A stretch of DNA of 50,118 bases from Neisseria perflava (GTDB lineage Bacteria > Pseudomonadota > Gammaproteobacteria > Burkholderiales > Neisseriaceae), in NCBI RefSeq assembly GCF_024170405.1, contig NZ_JALJYC010000020.1, positions 1 to 50,118 on the forward strand. The letters run 5' to 3'. The position numbers and the translations under genes were made by a program. The notes beneath the pieces are model-generated. The model saw only the letters and a program-made list of their open reading frames with translations, was not told where the DNA came from and did not search any database. Positions 17,672 to 25,912 of the stretch are shown here, piece after piece; position 1 is the stretch's first letter, and every line of letters begins with the position of its first letter.

Positions 17672-18298
17672 ATGAACATTACCGTTATCGACCACCCTTT
17701 GGTGCGCCACAAGCTGACCTTAATGCGCGAAGCCGATTGCAGCACCTATAAATTCCGTACCCTCACCACCGAGCTCGCCCGCCTGATGGCTTACGAAGCC
17801 AGCCGCGATTTCGAAGTGGAAAAATACATCATCGACGGCTGGTGCGGCCGGATTGAAGGCGACCGTATTAAGGGCAAAACCCTGACCGTCGTACCGATTC
17901 TGCGTGCCGGTTTGGGCATGCTCGACGGCGTATTAGATTTGATTCCTACCGCCAAAATCAGCATGGTCGGCCTGCAACGTGACGAAGAAACGCTCCAGCC
18001 GGTCTCCTATTTTGAAAAATTTGTGGACTGCATGGAATCGCGCCCCGCGCTGATTATCGACCCCATGCTGGCTACCGGCGGCTCGATGATTGCCACCATC
18101 GACCTGTTGAAAGCCAAAGGCTGTAAAAAAATCAAAGCTTTGGTATTGGTGGCCGCGCCGGAAGGCGTTAAAGCCGTTAATGCCGCGCACCCCGACGTTA
18201 CCATTTACACCGCCGCTCTCGACAGCCATCTGAATGAAAACGGCTACATCATTCCGGGTTTGGGCGATGCCGGTGATAAGATTTTCGGTACGCGTTAA
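17672..18298 (+). CDS. upp: Uracil phosphoribosyltransferase
   Basis: Upp converts uracil and PRPP to UMP in pyrimidine salvage. The 208-residue product is exactly the usual length and carries VPILRAGLGMLDG near 76-88 and the PRPP-binding loop DPMLATGGSM near 130-139, plus the uracil-binding C-terminus NENGYIIPGLGDAGDKIFGT. The start MNITVIDHPLVRHKL matches homologues; upstream in-frame codons are ignored. Confidence 0.97.
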   Translation: MNITVIDHPLVRHKLTLMREADCSTYKFRTLTTELARLMAYEASRDFEVEKYIIDGWCGRIEGDRIKGKTLTVVPILRAGLGMLDGVLDLIPTAKISMVGLQRDEETLQPVSYFEKFVDCMESRPALIIDPMLATGGSMIATIDLLKAKGCKKIKALVLVAAPEGVKAVNAAHPDVTIYTAALDSHLNENGYIIPGLGDAGDKIFGTR

Positions 18299-18452
18299 TT
18301 GCATTTTAAATGGTTCGGTGACATACCGATAAACCTTAAAGGAGACAGCCGTTCAGACGGCCTCCTACGGTTTATGCACTTATCACCGTTTGCTGCTGAT
18401 TGCGCCCTATTGGTCGCTTTCCTTTATATTCCAAAATATTGAAAGAACCCTT

Positions 18453-18770
18453 ATGAGTTTCCAAGACAATCTCGCCGCCATGCCTGCCATCGACCACCTG
18501 CAAGGTCTGGACGTCTGCAATGTGCAAGGCGAAACCCTGCACCACATTCCCGCCGCGCCGGGCAAGCTCGGTTCGCTCAAACTCTACACTGCGCTGGCGC
18601 AGGAATTTGACGGCCGTCTGAACGCCGCCGCAGCCGAGCGTGGCTTGGCTTTGTTTGCCGAACACGTTGCCGACGCCGAGGCTAACCCGGGCAAACACCC
18701 GAACATTGATTTGCTGTTTCAAGTTAAAACGCAAAACCTGAATCTGCTGCTCAAACCGCTGCAAGCCTGA
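18453..18770 (+). CDS. Small conserved protein, possibly DUF2322
   Basis: A 105-residue cytoplasmic protein with no signal peptide, membrane segment or recognised motif; hydrophobic and charged residues alternate as in a compact alpha/beta fold. Start, length and general make-up recall the DUF2322 family of Neisseria and Pasteurellaceae, but this is from memory and should be treated as tentative. It is followed nine bases later by the kinase-fold gene, so the two may be co-transcribed. One uptake-sequence core lies within the gene (near 18613). Confidence 0.6.
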   Translation: MSFQDNLAAMPAIDHLQGLDVCNVQGETLHHIPAAPGKLGSLKLYTALAQEFDGRLNAAAAERGLALFAEHVADAEANPGKHPNIDLLFQVKTQNLNLLLKPLQA

Positions 18771-18779
18771 TTGGATTTG

Positions 18780-19592
18780 ATGATGCCTGCCCTTAGCGGC
18801 TTACCTTGCCGCCCCCTTCTCCTGACTTACCGCAGCCTGCTCAAACGGGCGGCTGCCCGCCAACGTAATAACTTCACCCGCTACACCCTGCCCGGAGGCA
18901 AAAGCGTATGGATACGCTGTGCGGGGAAACACAATGCTGCTTGGCGCTACCGCTTGATGGATATTCCGGTCAAACTGCTGCACGCCGACGTATTAACGCC
19001 GGTGCCAAATTTGGGCGGCAAACCGGCCATTGCCACCGAAGCGCAGCGCTTGCGTGATTTAGCCAAAGCAGGCGTATATGTACCAAAATTATTGGCCGTG
19101 CAAGATGATGCCCTGATGTTCAGCCATATGCCTGGTACCAACCTGCTTGAACAAATTACCCGCGAAGCCAAACAGCATAAATTGGATGCGTGGACGCACG
19201 GTATTTGGGCCATTGGTCAAGTACACCGCAAAGGGCAGTTCCTCAGCCAAGCTTTTGCCCGCAATATGGTCATTGATGGTGCGCGCGTTGGCTTTATTGA
19301 TTTTGAAGACAATCCCGGCAGCGTACTCAATACGCCACAATGCCAAAGCCGCGATTGGCTATGTTACCTGCATTCCACCCTGCTGGTATTGCAACGGCAG
19401 AATCTGACCGGCCAAGCCCTATCCCTCTGGCAGCGCTGCTTTACGCGCCAACCGCAAGAAGTGCAACAGATGGTTGGCAACAGCGTCCGACTGGTGCATT
19501 GGATGCGCCGCTTGCATGACCGCCGCTGGGGGCGTGATGTGTTGCAACTGTCTGCTTTGGCGCAATTTTTTGATATGCTGCCGCCGCTGTGA
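18780..19592 (+). CDS. Kinase-fold protein (Bud32/KdkA-like)
   Basis: A 270-residue protein with kinase-like traces: a basic N-terminal region, PVPNLGGKPAIATEAQRLRDLAKAG (possible Lys and helix-C Glu), a hinge VQDDALMFSHMPGTNLLEQI, a catalytic-loop-like stretch VHRKGQFLSQAFARNMVID, and VGFIDFEDNPG, where D of the FED plays the DFG role. This arrangement is like small Bud32/lipopolysaccharide-kinase proteins. The substrate is unknown; no lipopolysaccharide gene is adjacent. Start is ATG at 18780 or 18783; a TTG at 18771 is in frame. Closely follows the small gene upstream. Confidence 0.65.
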   Translation: MMPALSGLPCRPLLLTYRSLLKRAAARQRNNFTRYTLPGGKSVWIRCAGKHNAAWRYRLMDIPVKLLHADVLTPVPNLGGKPAIATEAQRLRDLAKAGVYVPKLLAVQDDALMFSHMPGTNLLEQITREAKQHKLDAWTHGIWAIGQVHRKGQFLSQAFARNMVIDGARVGFIDFEDNPGSVLNTPQCQSRDWLCYLHSTLLVLQRQNLTGQALSLWQRCFTRQPQEVQQMVGNSVRLVHWMRRLHDRRWGRDVLQLSALAQFFDMLPPL

Positions 19593-19605
19593 ACCTATTG
19601 GATAC

Positions 19606-19645
19606 AGGCCGTCTGAAACATCTTTACTGATGTTTCAGACGGCCT
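19606..19645 (+). terminator. DUS terminator after the kinase-fold gene
   Basis: Seventeen-base arms (AGGCCGTCTGAAACATC and complement) with a 6-base loop, then TTTT. The downstream T-run directly abuts the first Zur box. Confidence 0.85.
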
Positions 19646-19647
19646 TT

Positions 19648-19662
19648 TGTTATATCGTAACA
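19648..19662. promoter_or_regulatory. Zur box 1 (one mismatch)
   Basis: TGTTATATCGTAACA compared with the meningococcal Zur consensus TGTTATDNHATAACA differs only by G for A at position 10. Its centre is 41 bp from that of Zur box 2. Confidence 0.65.
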
Positions 19663-19688
19663 AATTTTACTTTTCTTTTTAAAAAATA

Positions 19689-19703
19689 TGTTATACCATA
19701 ACA
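19689..19703. promoter_or_regulatory. Zur box 2 (exact consensus)
   Basis: TGTTATACCATAACA fits the published neisserial Zur consensus TGTTATDNHATAACA at every position. It ends 31 bp before the DUF4198 gene and likely overlaps its promoter, so zinc-loaded Zur would block transcription. Confidence 0.8.
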
Positions 19704-19734
19704 AAATCTTTCAACCTTAACGGATAATGCAGAC

Positions 19735-20541
19735 ATGAAAAAAACCGCTCTCCTCCTCACTTCCGCCTTATTCTTAGCCTCCGCCGCCCATGCCCACCGC
19801 GTTTGGGTCGATACCGGCCATACCCACGGCGGAGAAGTATTGAAAGCCGAATTGGGCTACGGCGAGTTTCCCGATTTGGAACCGATTGCCAAAGACCGCG
19901 AGGCGCTGTTCAAACCCATGCAACTGGTTACCGCCAAAGGCAAAGAAGATTTGGTGCGTCAGCGCGGCGGCGAAAATTACCAATTCCAAAGCAAAAGCGC
20001 GGTCAAAGACGGCAGCTATATCGTGACCGCCGAATACAAACCGACTTTCTGGTCGAAAAACGCCGCCGGTTGGAAGCGAGTAAGCCTGAAAGATATGCCT
20101 GACGCGACCTATTGCGAAGAATCGGCGATGTACGGTAAAAACATCGTCAACGTCGGCCACGAAAGCGCGGAAACCGCCGTGATTACCCGCCCTGTCGGAC
20201 ACCGCTTGGAAATTGTGCCGCTGGACAATCCGGCCAATATCCATGTCAGCGAACGCTTTAAAGTCAAAGTATTGCTCAACGGCGAGCCGTTACCGAACGC
20301 TACGCTTACCGCCACGTTTGACGGCTTTGACACCAGCGACCGCAGCAAAACCCACAAAACCGAAGCGCAAGCCTTCTCCGACACCACCGGCGATGACGGC
20401 GTAGTCGGCATTATCCCGCTGCGCCAAGGTTTCTGGAAAGCCAGCGTGGATTACAAAGCCGATTACCCCGACCCAAAAGTGTGCCAAAAGCAAGCGTCTT
20501 ACAGCACGCTGACTTTCCAAATCGGCCACAGCCATCATTAA
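19735..20541 (+). CDS. Periplasmic DUF4198 protein, probably zinc-regulated metal binding
   Basis: A 268-residue secreted protein with a clear signal peptide (KK at 2-3, cut after AHA near residue 20). The mature chain starts HRVWVDTGHTHGGE and ends GHSHH, so histidines cluster at both ends. This fits DUF4198/NikM-like proteins, periplasmic components linked to uptake of nickel, cobalt or zinc. Two Zur boxes lie just upstream, which argues for a role in zinc scavenging during zinc shortage. The gene is monocistronic with no transporter next to it. Two cysteines (near 124 and 250) may form a disulfide. Metal specificity is inferred from the operators only. Confidence 0.8.
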   Translation: MKKTALLLTSALFLASAAHAHRVWVDTGHTHGGEVLKAELGYGEFPDLEPIAKDREALFKPMQLVTAKGKEDLVRQRGGENYQFQSKSAVKDGSYIVTAEYKPTFWSKNAAGWKRVSLKDMPDATYCEESAMYGKNIVNVGHESAETAVITRPVGHRLEIVPLDNPANIHVSERFKVKVLLNGEPLPNATLTATFDGFDTSDRSKTHKTEAQAFSDTTGDDGVVGIIPLRQGFWKASVDYKADYPDPKVCQKQASYSTLTFQIGHSHH

Positions 20542-20579
20542 AAATCCCGTCGATGGATTGTGCCGGAATCAATATAAGC

Positions 20580-20623
20580 AAAGGCCGTCTGAAAACCGAT
20601 AAAGTGGTTTTCAGACGGCCTTT
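20580..20623. terminator. Bidirectional DUS terminator
   Basis: AAAGGCCGTCTGAAAACC with complement over an 8-base loop, between the convergent DUF4198 and SpoIIAA-like genes. Confidence 0.8.
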
Positions 20624-20648
20624 ATTTCGTCATCACGCCATAGACGGA

Positions 20649-21005
20649 TTATTTAGAATTTTGCGCCAGCAGCCAAGCCTGCGCCTCGGCCACGGTATCA
20701 AAATATTTCGGGCGCTGGTTGGTAATCCAGCCGGCAATGCGCGCGCCGAGCGTAATCCAAATATCATCGGTGACAATAGCAACCCGACCAAAATCGTTTT
20801 CGTGCGCACTCAAAAATTTGACCTGCTCAATAGCCATGTCGATGGTGAAATCTTTAGCCAAGCTCATGTCCAGCAAGACATCCGGCAGATGGATTCTCTG
20901 TTTGGCCGCCAATAAAGCCTGCTCCAGCTCATGAAAATCTTCCAGCGTAAATTCGTTATACAGCGCCACGTTCAGGCCGTAAGACTGCTCTCTGATGGAA
21001 ATCAT
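20649..21005 (-). CDS. SpoIIAA-like (STAS-fold) protein
   Basis: The 118-residue product resembles SpoIIAA-like proteins (formerly DUF3478): a beta-strand and helix pattern with ISIREQSYGLNVALYNEFTLEDFHEL at the start, a central VLLDMSLAKDFTIDMA, and a late RVAIVTDDIW segment ending in a helix rich in Ala. The fold is that of the STAS/CRAL-TRIO relatives; proteins of this group have no assigned biochemical role. No phosphorylatable Ser of the anti-sigma antagonist type can be pointed to. AAAGGA precedes the start. It is a single gene. Confidence 0.72.
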   Translation of the reverse strand: MISIREQSYGLNVALYNEFTLEDFHELEQALLAAKQRIHLPDVLLDMSLAKDFTIDMAIEQVKFLSAHENDFGRVAIVTDDIWITLGARIAGWITNQRPKYFDTVAEAQAWLLAQNSK

Positions 21006-21113
21006 GATTTATCCTTTTTCGCTTGTTTGATGTTTCAACACACAGGACGACACATAAGACGCTACCTTCTGTGTTGCCCTTATTCTACCGCCATCAATGG
21101 CAGGTTCCAATCA

Positions 21114-22025
21114 TTAAAGTTTGATGAAGAATTGCTTAACCCGCGCGGGCGTTATGCCGCTCAATACGCCGCTGGCTACAATAATAACCATGCCCAATAC
21201 TTCCTGCCAAGTGATTTTATCGCCCAACATGATTTCGCCCGCGATGGCGGAAAACACCACCGTCAGATACGACAGCGAAGCCACGGTAAACTTGTTGCCG
21301 ACCTTATACGCGCGGGTCATGCAAAGCTGGGCAACCATTGCGCTCAGGCCGATGGCGCCGAGATACGGCAGCGCCGCCCACGTCAGCGCATGCCAACCGG
21401 TCAGGCTCGCCCACACCACCGACATCACCATCCCGACCACCGACAGATAAAACACCACTTTCCAGCCCGGTTCGCCCAAAAGCGACAACTCACGCACTTT
21501 CAAATACGCCCAGCCCGACATCGCGCCGCCCGCCAAACCAAACAGCGCCGCCACTACCTGCCCGCCCTGAAACGAGGGATTGAGCAGCAGAATCACGCCG
21601 ATAAAGCCGAATACCAGCACCGCCTGCGTATAAGGCGCAATCCGTTCTTTAAAAAACACAAACGAAAATACCGCTAGAAAAATCGACGAGGTATAGCTGA
21701 GCGTTACCCCCGTTGCCAGCGGCAGATGGGTCAGCGCATAAAACAGGCACAACATCGCCGCGCTGCCGATAACGCTGCGGTTGAGGTGGGTTTTCCAATG
21801 CGGCGTGGCAAACGTATCGCCGCGCATTTTCGCCGCCACACCGAGAAACACGGCGGCAAAACTCATGCGCCAAAACACCAGCTCGCCGCTACCGAAATCA
21901 AATTCCTTCGCCGCCGCTTTGATACACAAATTCATGATGGTAAAACACAGCGCGGCAACAATCATCCAGCCCGAACCGAGCGGATCTTTTGCAACAGGCG
22001 TTTGCGAAGCGGCAGAATCAGTCAT
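21114..22025 (-). CDS. EamA/DMT family inner-membrane transporter
   Basis: A 303-residue protein with about ten membrane segments in two EamA repeats (the first around 20-150, the second around 160-295), typical of drug/metabolite exporters such as RhaT- and YdcZ-like proteins. FWRMSFAAVFLG and TLSYTSSIFLAVFSFVFFKERIAPY are in family-conserved positions. Substrate unknown. The start at 22025 gives MTDSAASQTP; 23 further codons are open upstream but run into a DUS hairpin region. Confidence 0.82.
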   Translation of the reverse strand: MTDSAASQTPVAKDPLGSGWMIVAALCFTIMNLCIKAAAKEFDFGSGELVFWRMSFAAVFLGVAAKMRGDTFATPHWKTHLNRSVIGSAAMLCLFYALTHLPLATGVTLSYTSSIFLAVFSFVFFKERIAPYTQAVLVFGFIGVILLLNPSFQGGQVVAALFGLAGGAMSGWAYLKVRELSLLGEPGWKVVFYLSVVGMVMSVVWASLTGWHALTWAALPYLGAIGLSAMVAQLCMTRAYKVGNKFTVASLSYLTVVFSAIAGEIMLGDKITWQEVLGMVIIVASGVLSGITPARVKQFFIKL

Positions 22026-22066
22026 GAGTAAGTATCCGGATAAAATTTGGTTAATATTATAACAAA

Positions 22067-22113
22067 AGGCCGTCTGAAAAGCGCAGCCAAACACAGCGGA
22101 TTTTCAGACGGCC
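22067..22113. terminator. DUS hairpin between methyltransferase and EamA genes
   Basis: AAAGGCCGTCTGAAAA at 22066-22081 pairs with TTTTCAGACGGCC at 22101-22113 over a loop of about 20 bases. Confidence 0.5.
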
Positions 22114-22226
22114 AAAGCCGGATTGATTAATGTGTAGGAGTAGATGTACCCACCGTTTCCCTTATTCAATATAAATAGGTACACATTCGGCTTACAACAT
22201 TTTACCGCAAAATAATCCGTCTTATT

Positions 22227-22811
22227 TCAGACGGCCTTTTGCCCTAACAAGCAAATCACCGATTTCCTATCCTCGCCTTCGCCATCGCAATAATGCTCTG
22301 CCGCCAACCATTCCAATCCGGCAAAGGCTGTCTGAAGCGCAGGCAGATCGGCCAAGATAGAAACATCCCTCGTCCCTTTTGCCAACGCCGCCTGCTCGGG
22401 ATGGTAAAACACGCCGACAAACAGGCCACCCGCCGCCAATGCGTTCACAATCTTCTGCGCCAAGCGGCTGCGCACGGGTTCAGCGAAATGGCAATACACC
22501 ATGCTGATAACGGCATAGGTTTCAGACGGCATCGCCATTTCGGTAATATCTGCCACCTGCGCGACGAAATCCACGCCCTTTAAGGCCGCCAGTTTACGCG
22601 CTTTGGCAATGCCCACCGCCGAAGTATCCGCGCCTTCGGCCTGCAAACCGCATTGCGCCAAAAACACGCCGTTGCGCCCTTCGCCCGTTGCCAAATCCAA
22701 CGCCCGCCCCTGCGTCGGCAAGCGGTTTTGTATCCTTCGGAGAAATTCATGCGGCTCGCTGCCGAGGATAAAATCTTCGCTGCTGCCGTAACGCTCGTCC
22801 CATTTATTCAT
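22227..22811 (-). CDS. Class I SAM-dependent methyltransferase (TehB-like)
   Basis: A 194-residue methyltransferase. Motif I is ALDLATGEGRNGVFLAQCG near 38-56; the acidic end of strand 2 is EGADTSAVGIAKARKLA near 59-75. This matches the TehB/thiopurine-type small-molecule methyltransferases. The real substrate is unknown. The last codons and stop (Lys-Ala-Val-stop) are supplied by an AAGGCCGTCTGA uptake sequence, so the DUS forms the end of the protein. No transcriptional partner is seen. Confidence 0.82.
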   Translation of the reverse strand: MNKWDERYGSSEDFILGSEPHEFLRRIQNRLPTQGRALDLATGEGRNGVFLAQCGLQAEGADTSAVGIAKARKLAALKGVDFVAQVADITEMAMPSETYAVISMVYCHFAEPVRSRLAQKIVNALAAGGLFVGVFYHPEQAALAKGTRDVSILADLPALQTAFAGLEWLAAEHYCDGEGEDRKSVICLLGQKAV

Positions 22812-22856
22812 ATATGCTTTTTACATCATTCAAAATCAGATTGGATATTGTAACGC

Positions 22857-22886
22857 AAAGGCCGTCTGAATGTTCAGACGGCCTTT
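22857..22886. repeat. Inverted DUS pair in a divergent promoter region
   Basis: AAAGGCCGTCTGAA, 2-base spacer, then complement. It lies between two divergently transcribed genes, so it is an uptake site or cruciform and not a gene-end terminator. Confidence 0.65.
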
Positions 22887-22893
22887 GCTGTAC

Positions 22894-22899
22894 TATAAT
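22894..22899 (+). promoter_or_regulatory. -10 element of the nitroreductase gene
   Basis: TATAAT, 35 bp before the start codon and directly after the DUS palindrome, which occupies the -35 region. Confidence 0.5.
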
Positions 22900-22933
22900 C
22901 TGCGCATACCGTTAACATCTAAAGGAGTATCCG

Positions 22934-23593
22934 ATGTCTGCCATCCGCAAAGAAGACGTTTTGGCCGCTTTCCGCCACCGCGCCGCTACCCGCGCTTATG
23001 ATTCATCCAAGAAAATCAGTGATGAAGATTTTGCCTATATTTTGGAACTTGCCCGCCTCTCTCCCAGCTCGGTAGGCTCTGAGCCGTGGCGGTTTTTGGT
23101 GGTGCAGAATATGGATTTACGCTGCAAATTGAAGCCCGTCAGCTGGGGCATGGCGACTCAAGTTGAGGATTGCAGCCATCTGGTGGTATTACTGGCGAAA
23201 AAAAACGCCACTTGGGATTCGGCCTTTTTACGAGCCGGTTTGGAAAAACGCAATCTGACCGACGAGCAAATGGCCAAAACCCTGGCCGTGTACAAAAAAT
23301 TCCAAGAATACGACATCGCCATCGACAGCCCCCGCGCCCTGTTTGACTGGGCGGGCAAGCAAACCTATATCGCGCTGGCCAACATGCTCAGCGGCGCGGC
23401 CTTAATCGGTATTGACTCCTGCCCGATTGAAGGCTTCGAATACGCCGAAGTCAACCGCATTTTGGCGGAAGCAGGCGCGTTTGACCCAGAAGAATGGGGC
23501 GTTTCGGTGATGGCGACATTCGGCTACCGTGCCAAAGAAATCAAACCAAAATCACGCAAACCGTTAGACGAAATCGTACAATGGATTGAATAA
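22934..23593 (+). CDS. Nitroreductase-family NAD(P)H-dependent oxidoreductase
   Basis: The 219-residue product is an FMN flavoprotein of the nitroreductase superfamily, most like NfsB-type enzymes of about 217 residues. Landmarks are FRHRAATRAYDSSKKISDEDF near 11-31 with the FMN phosphate-binding Arg, LARLSPSSVGSEPWRFLVV near 37-55, and a C-terminal segment GFEYAEVNRIL followed by VSVMATFGYRAKE, the usual FMN-binding end. It probably reduces quinones, nitro compounds or flavins with NAD(P)H. AAAGGAG eight bases upstream supports the start. Confidence 0.9.
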   Translation: MSAIRKEDVLAAFRHRAATRAYDSSKKISDEDFAYILELARLSPSSVGSEPWRFLVVQNMDLRCKLKPVSWGMATQVEDCSHLVVLLAKKNATWDSAFLRAGLEKRNLTDEQMAKTLAVYKKFQEYDIAIDSPRALFDWAGKQTYIALANMLSGAALIGIDSCPIEGFEYAEVNRILAEAGAFDPEEWGVSVMATFGYRAKEIKPKSRKPLDEIVQWIE

Positions 23594-23602
23594 AAATACA
23601 GC

Positions 23603-23643
23603 AAGGCCGTCTGAAAACGAAATTTATTTTTTCAGATGGCCTT
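23603..23643. terminator. DUS hairpin between convergent genes
   Basis: AAGGCCGTCTGAAAA pairs with TTTTTTCAGATGGCCTT, whose core carries one mutation (GATGG). The right arm overlaps the last codons of the minus-strand gene. Confidence 0.6.
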
Positions 23644-24288
23644 ACTGCTTCCCGCTGCCTGCCAAATCTCCTGTGCCTCCCAAATCTGCGTTCCCCTTAC
23701 CGTTTTTGCCGCTGCCACCATCACTTTTGCCAATACATCCGTCGGTAACGGCCGCATGTTTTTCAGCAAGCCCAGCTTGTTCAAGCCGTTTAATATTTTT
23801 ACCCCGAGCACTTCGCCGAAACGGTCGCTGCCCTGCCGCACCAGAAGGGGCGGGCGCAAAATCAGCAGGTTGGCAAAATTCAAAGCGGCCACCGCCTGTT
23901 CCAAGCAGCCTTTCATTCGCGGATAAAACGCCTTGGCCGTCGAGCTGGCATAGCCGGACGACACCAGCACCAGCGTATCCACACCGTTGGCTTTGGCCAT
24001 TTGCGCAAACGCCAGTTGCATATCATAATCCACCGCCCATTGCGCAGCTTGGCTACCCGCTGCTTTCAGGGTCGTGCCCAAACAGGAAAACAACACATCG
24101 CCGCGCACCTTATCGGCAAAACTGTTGGGGCGGCTAAAATCCACCACGTGCACATGCAGTTTATCGTGAACCGCCGTCACCGGCTTGCGCACGAAAATAT
24201 CCACCCGTTCATAATCGTCATCCGCCAGCAAACGCGCCAAAACTTCCCTGCCCGTTGCGCCGGTTGCGCCAATCAGCAATGCTTTCAT
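23632..24288 (-). CDS. NAD(P)-binding oxidoreductase (TIP30-like, atypical SDR)
   Basis: A 218-residue atypical short-chain reductase. The nucleotide-binding motif GATGATGREVLARLL begins at residue 8. Other family features are a CLGTTLKAAGS stretch near 69-79, LVLVSSGYASS near 105-115, and a YPRMKGCLEQAV segment that holds the Tyr-x-x-x-Lys-like pair. Relatives are HTATIP2/TIP30-type proteins; the substrate is unknown. The last residues (Ser-Ser-Lys-Ala-Ile) are encoded by a mutated uptake sequence, so the C-terminus may have been extended by DUS insertion or decay. Confidence 0.8.
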   Translation of the reverse strand: MKALLIGATGATGREVLARLLADDDYERVDIFVRKPVTAVHDKLHVHVVDFSRPNSFADKVRGDVLFSCLGTTLKAAGSQAAQWAVDYDMQLAFAQMAKANGVDTLVLVSSGYASSTAKAFYPRMKGCLEQAVAALNFANLLILRPPLLVRQGSDRFGEVLGVKILNGLNKLGLLKNMRPLPTDVLAKVMVAAAKTVRGTQIWEAQEIWQAAGSSKAI

Positions 24289-24310
24289 TTAGTCCTCCAA
24301 GTCGGATAAA

Positions 24311-24345
24311 AGGCCGTCTGAAAAATTCAATTTTTCAGACGGCCT
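24311..24345 (-). terminator. DUS terminator after ddc
   Basis: AGGCCGTCTGAAAAATT, one base, then complement; about 34 bp past the ddc stop on the minus strand. Confidence 0.75.
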
Positions 24346-24378
24346 GAGCCGTTTATACCAAAATCATATCAAACCGAA

Positions 24379-25911
24379 TCAATCAATCGGTGGAATATAC
24401 GTTCCCGCCGCAATCGAATCTTTAATCCGCGCCGCTTCCGCCAGCACCAAGTCCAGCAGGTTTTGCACGTTTTCAAACGTCGCCACCGGGCTGAGCAGGG
24501 TCATTTTCAGCGACTGCGTAGTGCCGACTTTGGTCACGCCGATATTGGCTTCGCCGCGTGCAAACAGCTCGTCGGCCACGTTTTGGTTCAGGCTGTCGAT
24601 AAACTCGGCCGGATAGCCCTGCGGCTTAACGCGGAACAACACCGATGCAAACTGCGGCTCGACCAGCAATTCCAAACCTTCGGTTTGCTTGATGTATTGC
24701 GCCACTTGGCGCGACAGCTTGATACCGTGGTCTATCATGGAGCCGTACCACTGCTCGCCCAGCGCTTCAATGGTCAGCCACAGTTTCAGCGCGTCAAAGC
24801 GGCGCGTGGTTTGCAGCGATTTAGACACCAAATTGGGCACGCCGTGTTCTTCGTCGTAGGCCGAATTGAGGTATTCCGCCTCAAAATGCATAAAGCGGTA
24901 GTTCGCCTCGTCTTTGAGCAAAAACGCGCCGCAGGAAATGCTTTGGAAGAAATGCTTGTGGAAATCCAGCGTGACCGAGTCGGTCAGCTCAATACCGTCC
25001 AGCATATCGCGGAACTCATTGGACAGCAGCAATGCCCCTCCCCAAGCGGCGTCGAGGTGCAGCCACGCGCCGCAACGGTCGGCGGCGGCGCAGATTTCAC
25101 GCAGCGGGTCAATCGCGCCCGCGTCGGTAGTACCGGCGGTGGCAACGATACAGGCGATGATTTTGCCCTGCGACTGCAAATCGTCAATGGTTGCATTTAG
25201 CGCGGCCACGTCCATCTGCATATTGGCGTTGCACGGCACGGTAATCACGGATTGAAAACCCATGCCCATCATGGCCATGTTTTTCTGCACCGAGAAATGC
25301 GCATTTTCCGAACACAACACTTTCACTTTTTGCAAGGCTTCGGCTGGTAGGCCGTCGCGCTGTACCGACCATGCTTGGCCGTCTGAATTTTGCCAGTGTT
25401 TGGCAACACAGGCATCACGCGCCAGTAATACGCCCATTAAATTGGACTGCGTGCCGCCGGAAGTAAACACGCCCGCGCTGCCTTTGCCGTAGCCGGTTTT
25501 CTGACGCAGCCAGTCTATCATCTGCACTTCCATCAGCGAACCGGCCGGGCTTTGATCCCAAGAATCCATAGACTGATTGGTGGCGTTAATCAAGACTTCG
25601 GCCACTTGGCTGGCGACCATCGTTGGGCAATGCAGGTGCGCCAGCGAATGCGGATGGTGCACTTTCAGGCTTTTGTTGAGAAACAAATCCACCGCACGCT
25701 GCAAGGCCGTCTGAAGACCCATACCGTTTTCAGACGGCATAAAGGCGATTTGCGAACGTAATTCCTTAATGCTGCCGCCGGTGTACATTTTGCCTTGCTG
25801 CAACCAGTCAGAAACGGCGTTGACTGCCTCATTCATGGTGCTTTGATAATCGGCCACCGATTGCGGGTCGTTACAGAACAAGGCTTGTTTGTGTCGGGTA
25901 AAATCCACCAT
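24379..25911 (-). CDS. ddc: L-2,4-diaminobutyrate decarboxylase
   Basis: This 510-residue pyridoxal-phosphate enzyme converts L-2,4-diaminobutyrate to 1,3-diaminopropane. It has the group II decarboxylase fold: a glycine-rich GVFTSGGTQSNLMGVLLARD near 145, HLDAAWGGALLLSNEFR near 290, and the PLP-lysine motif TLDFHKHFFQ near 325. Family length is about 510. The ATG starts one base after the dat stop (TGA-T-ATG), so the two are translated together in the order dat-ddc. The same pair occurs in Haemophilus and Acinetobacter. Similar decarboxylases act on aromatic amino acids or glutamate, but the dat partner settles the assignment. Confidence 0.9.
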   Translation of the reverse strand: MVDFTRHKQALFCNDPQSVADYQSTMNEAVNAVSDWLQQGKMYTGGSIKELRSQIAFMPSENGMGLQTALQRAVDLFLNKSLKVHHPHSLAHLHCPTMVASQVAEVLINATNQSMDSWDQSPAGSLMEVQMIDWLRQKTGYGKGSAGVFTSGGTQSNLMGVLLARDACVAKHWQNSDGQAWSVQRDGLPAEALQKVKVLCSENAHFSVQKNMAMMGMGFQSVITVPCNANMQMDVAALNATIDDLQSQGKIIACIVATAGTTDAGAIDPLREICAAADRCGAWLHLDAAWGGALLLSNEFRDMLDGIELTDSVTLDFHKHFFQSISCGAFLLKDEANYRFMHFEAEYLNSAYDEEHGVPNLVSKSLQTTRRFDALKLWLTIEALGEQWYGSMIDHGIKLSRQVAQYIKQTEGLELLVEPQFASVLFRVKPQGYPAEFIDSLNQNVADELFARGEANIGVTKVGTTQSLKMTLLSPVATFENVQNLLDLVLAEAARIKDSIAAGTYIPPID

Positions 25912-25912
25912 A

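Noticed and set aside
18771..18782. TTG at 18771 as the start of the kinase-fold gene
   Set aside because: Two ATG codons follow within nine bases and give the same frame; TTG starts are rare.
22129..22190. 8-bp inverted repeat AATGTGTA/TACACATT between the EamA and methyltransferase genes
   Set aside because: Arms about 45 bases apart without supporting pairs; could be chance.
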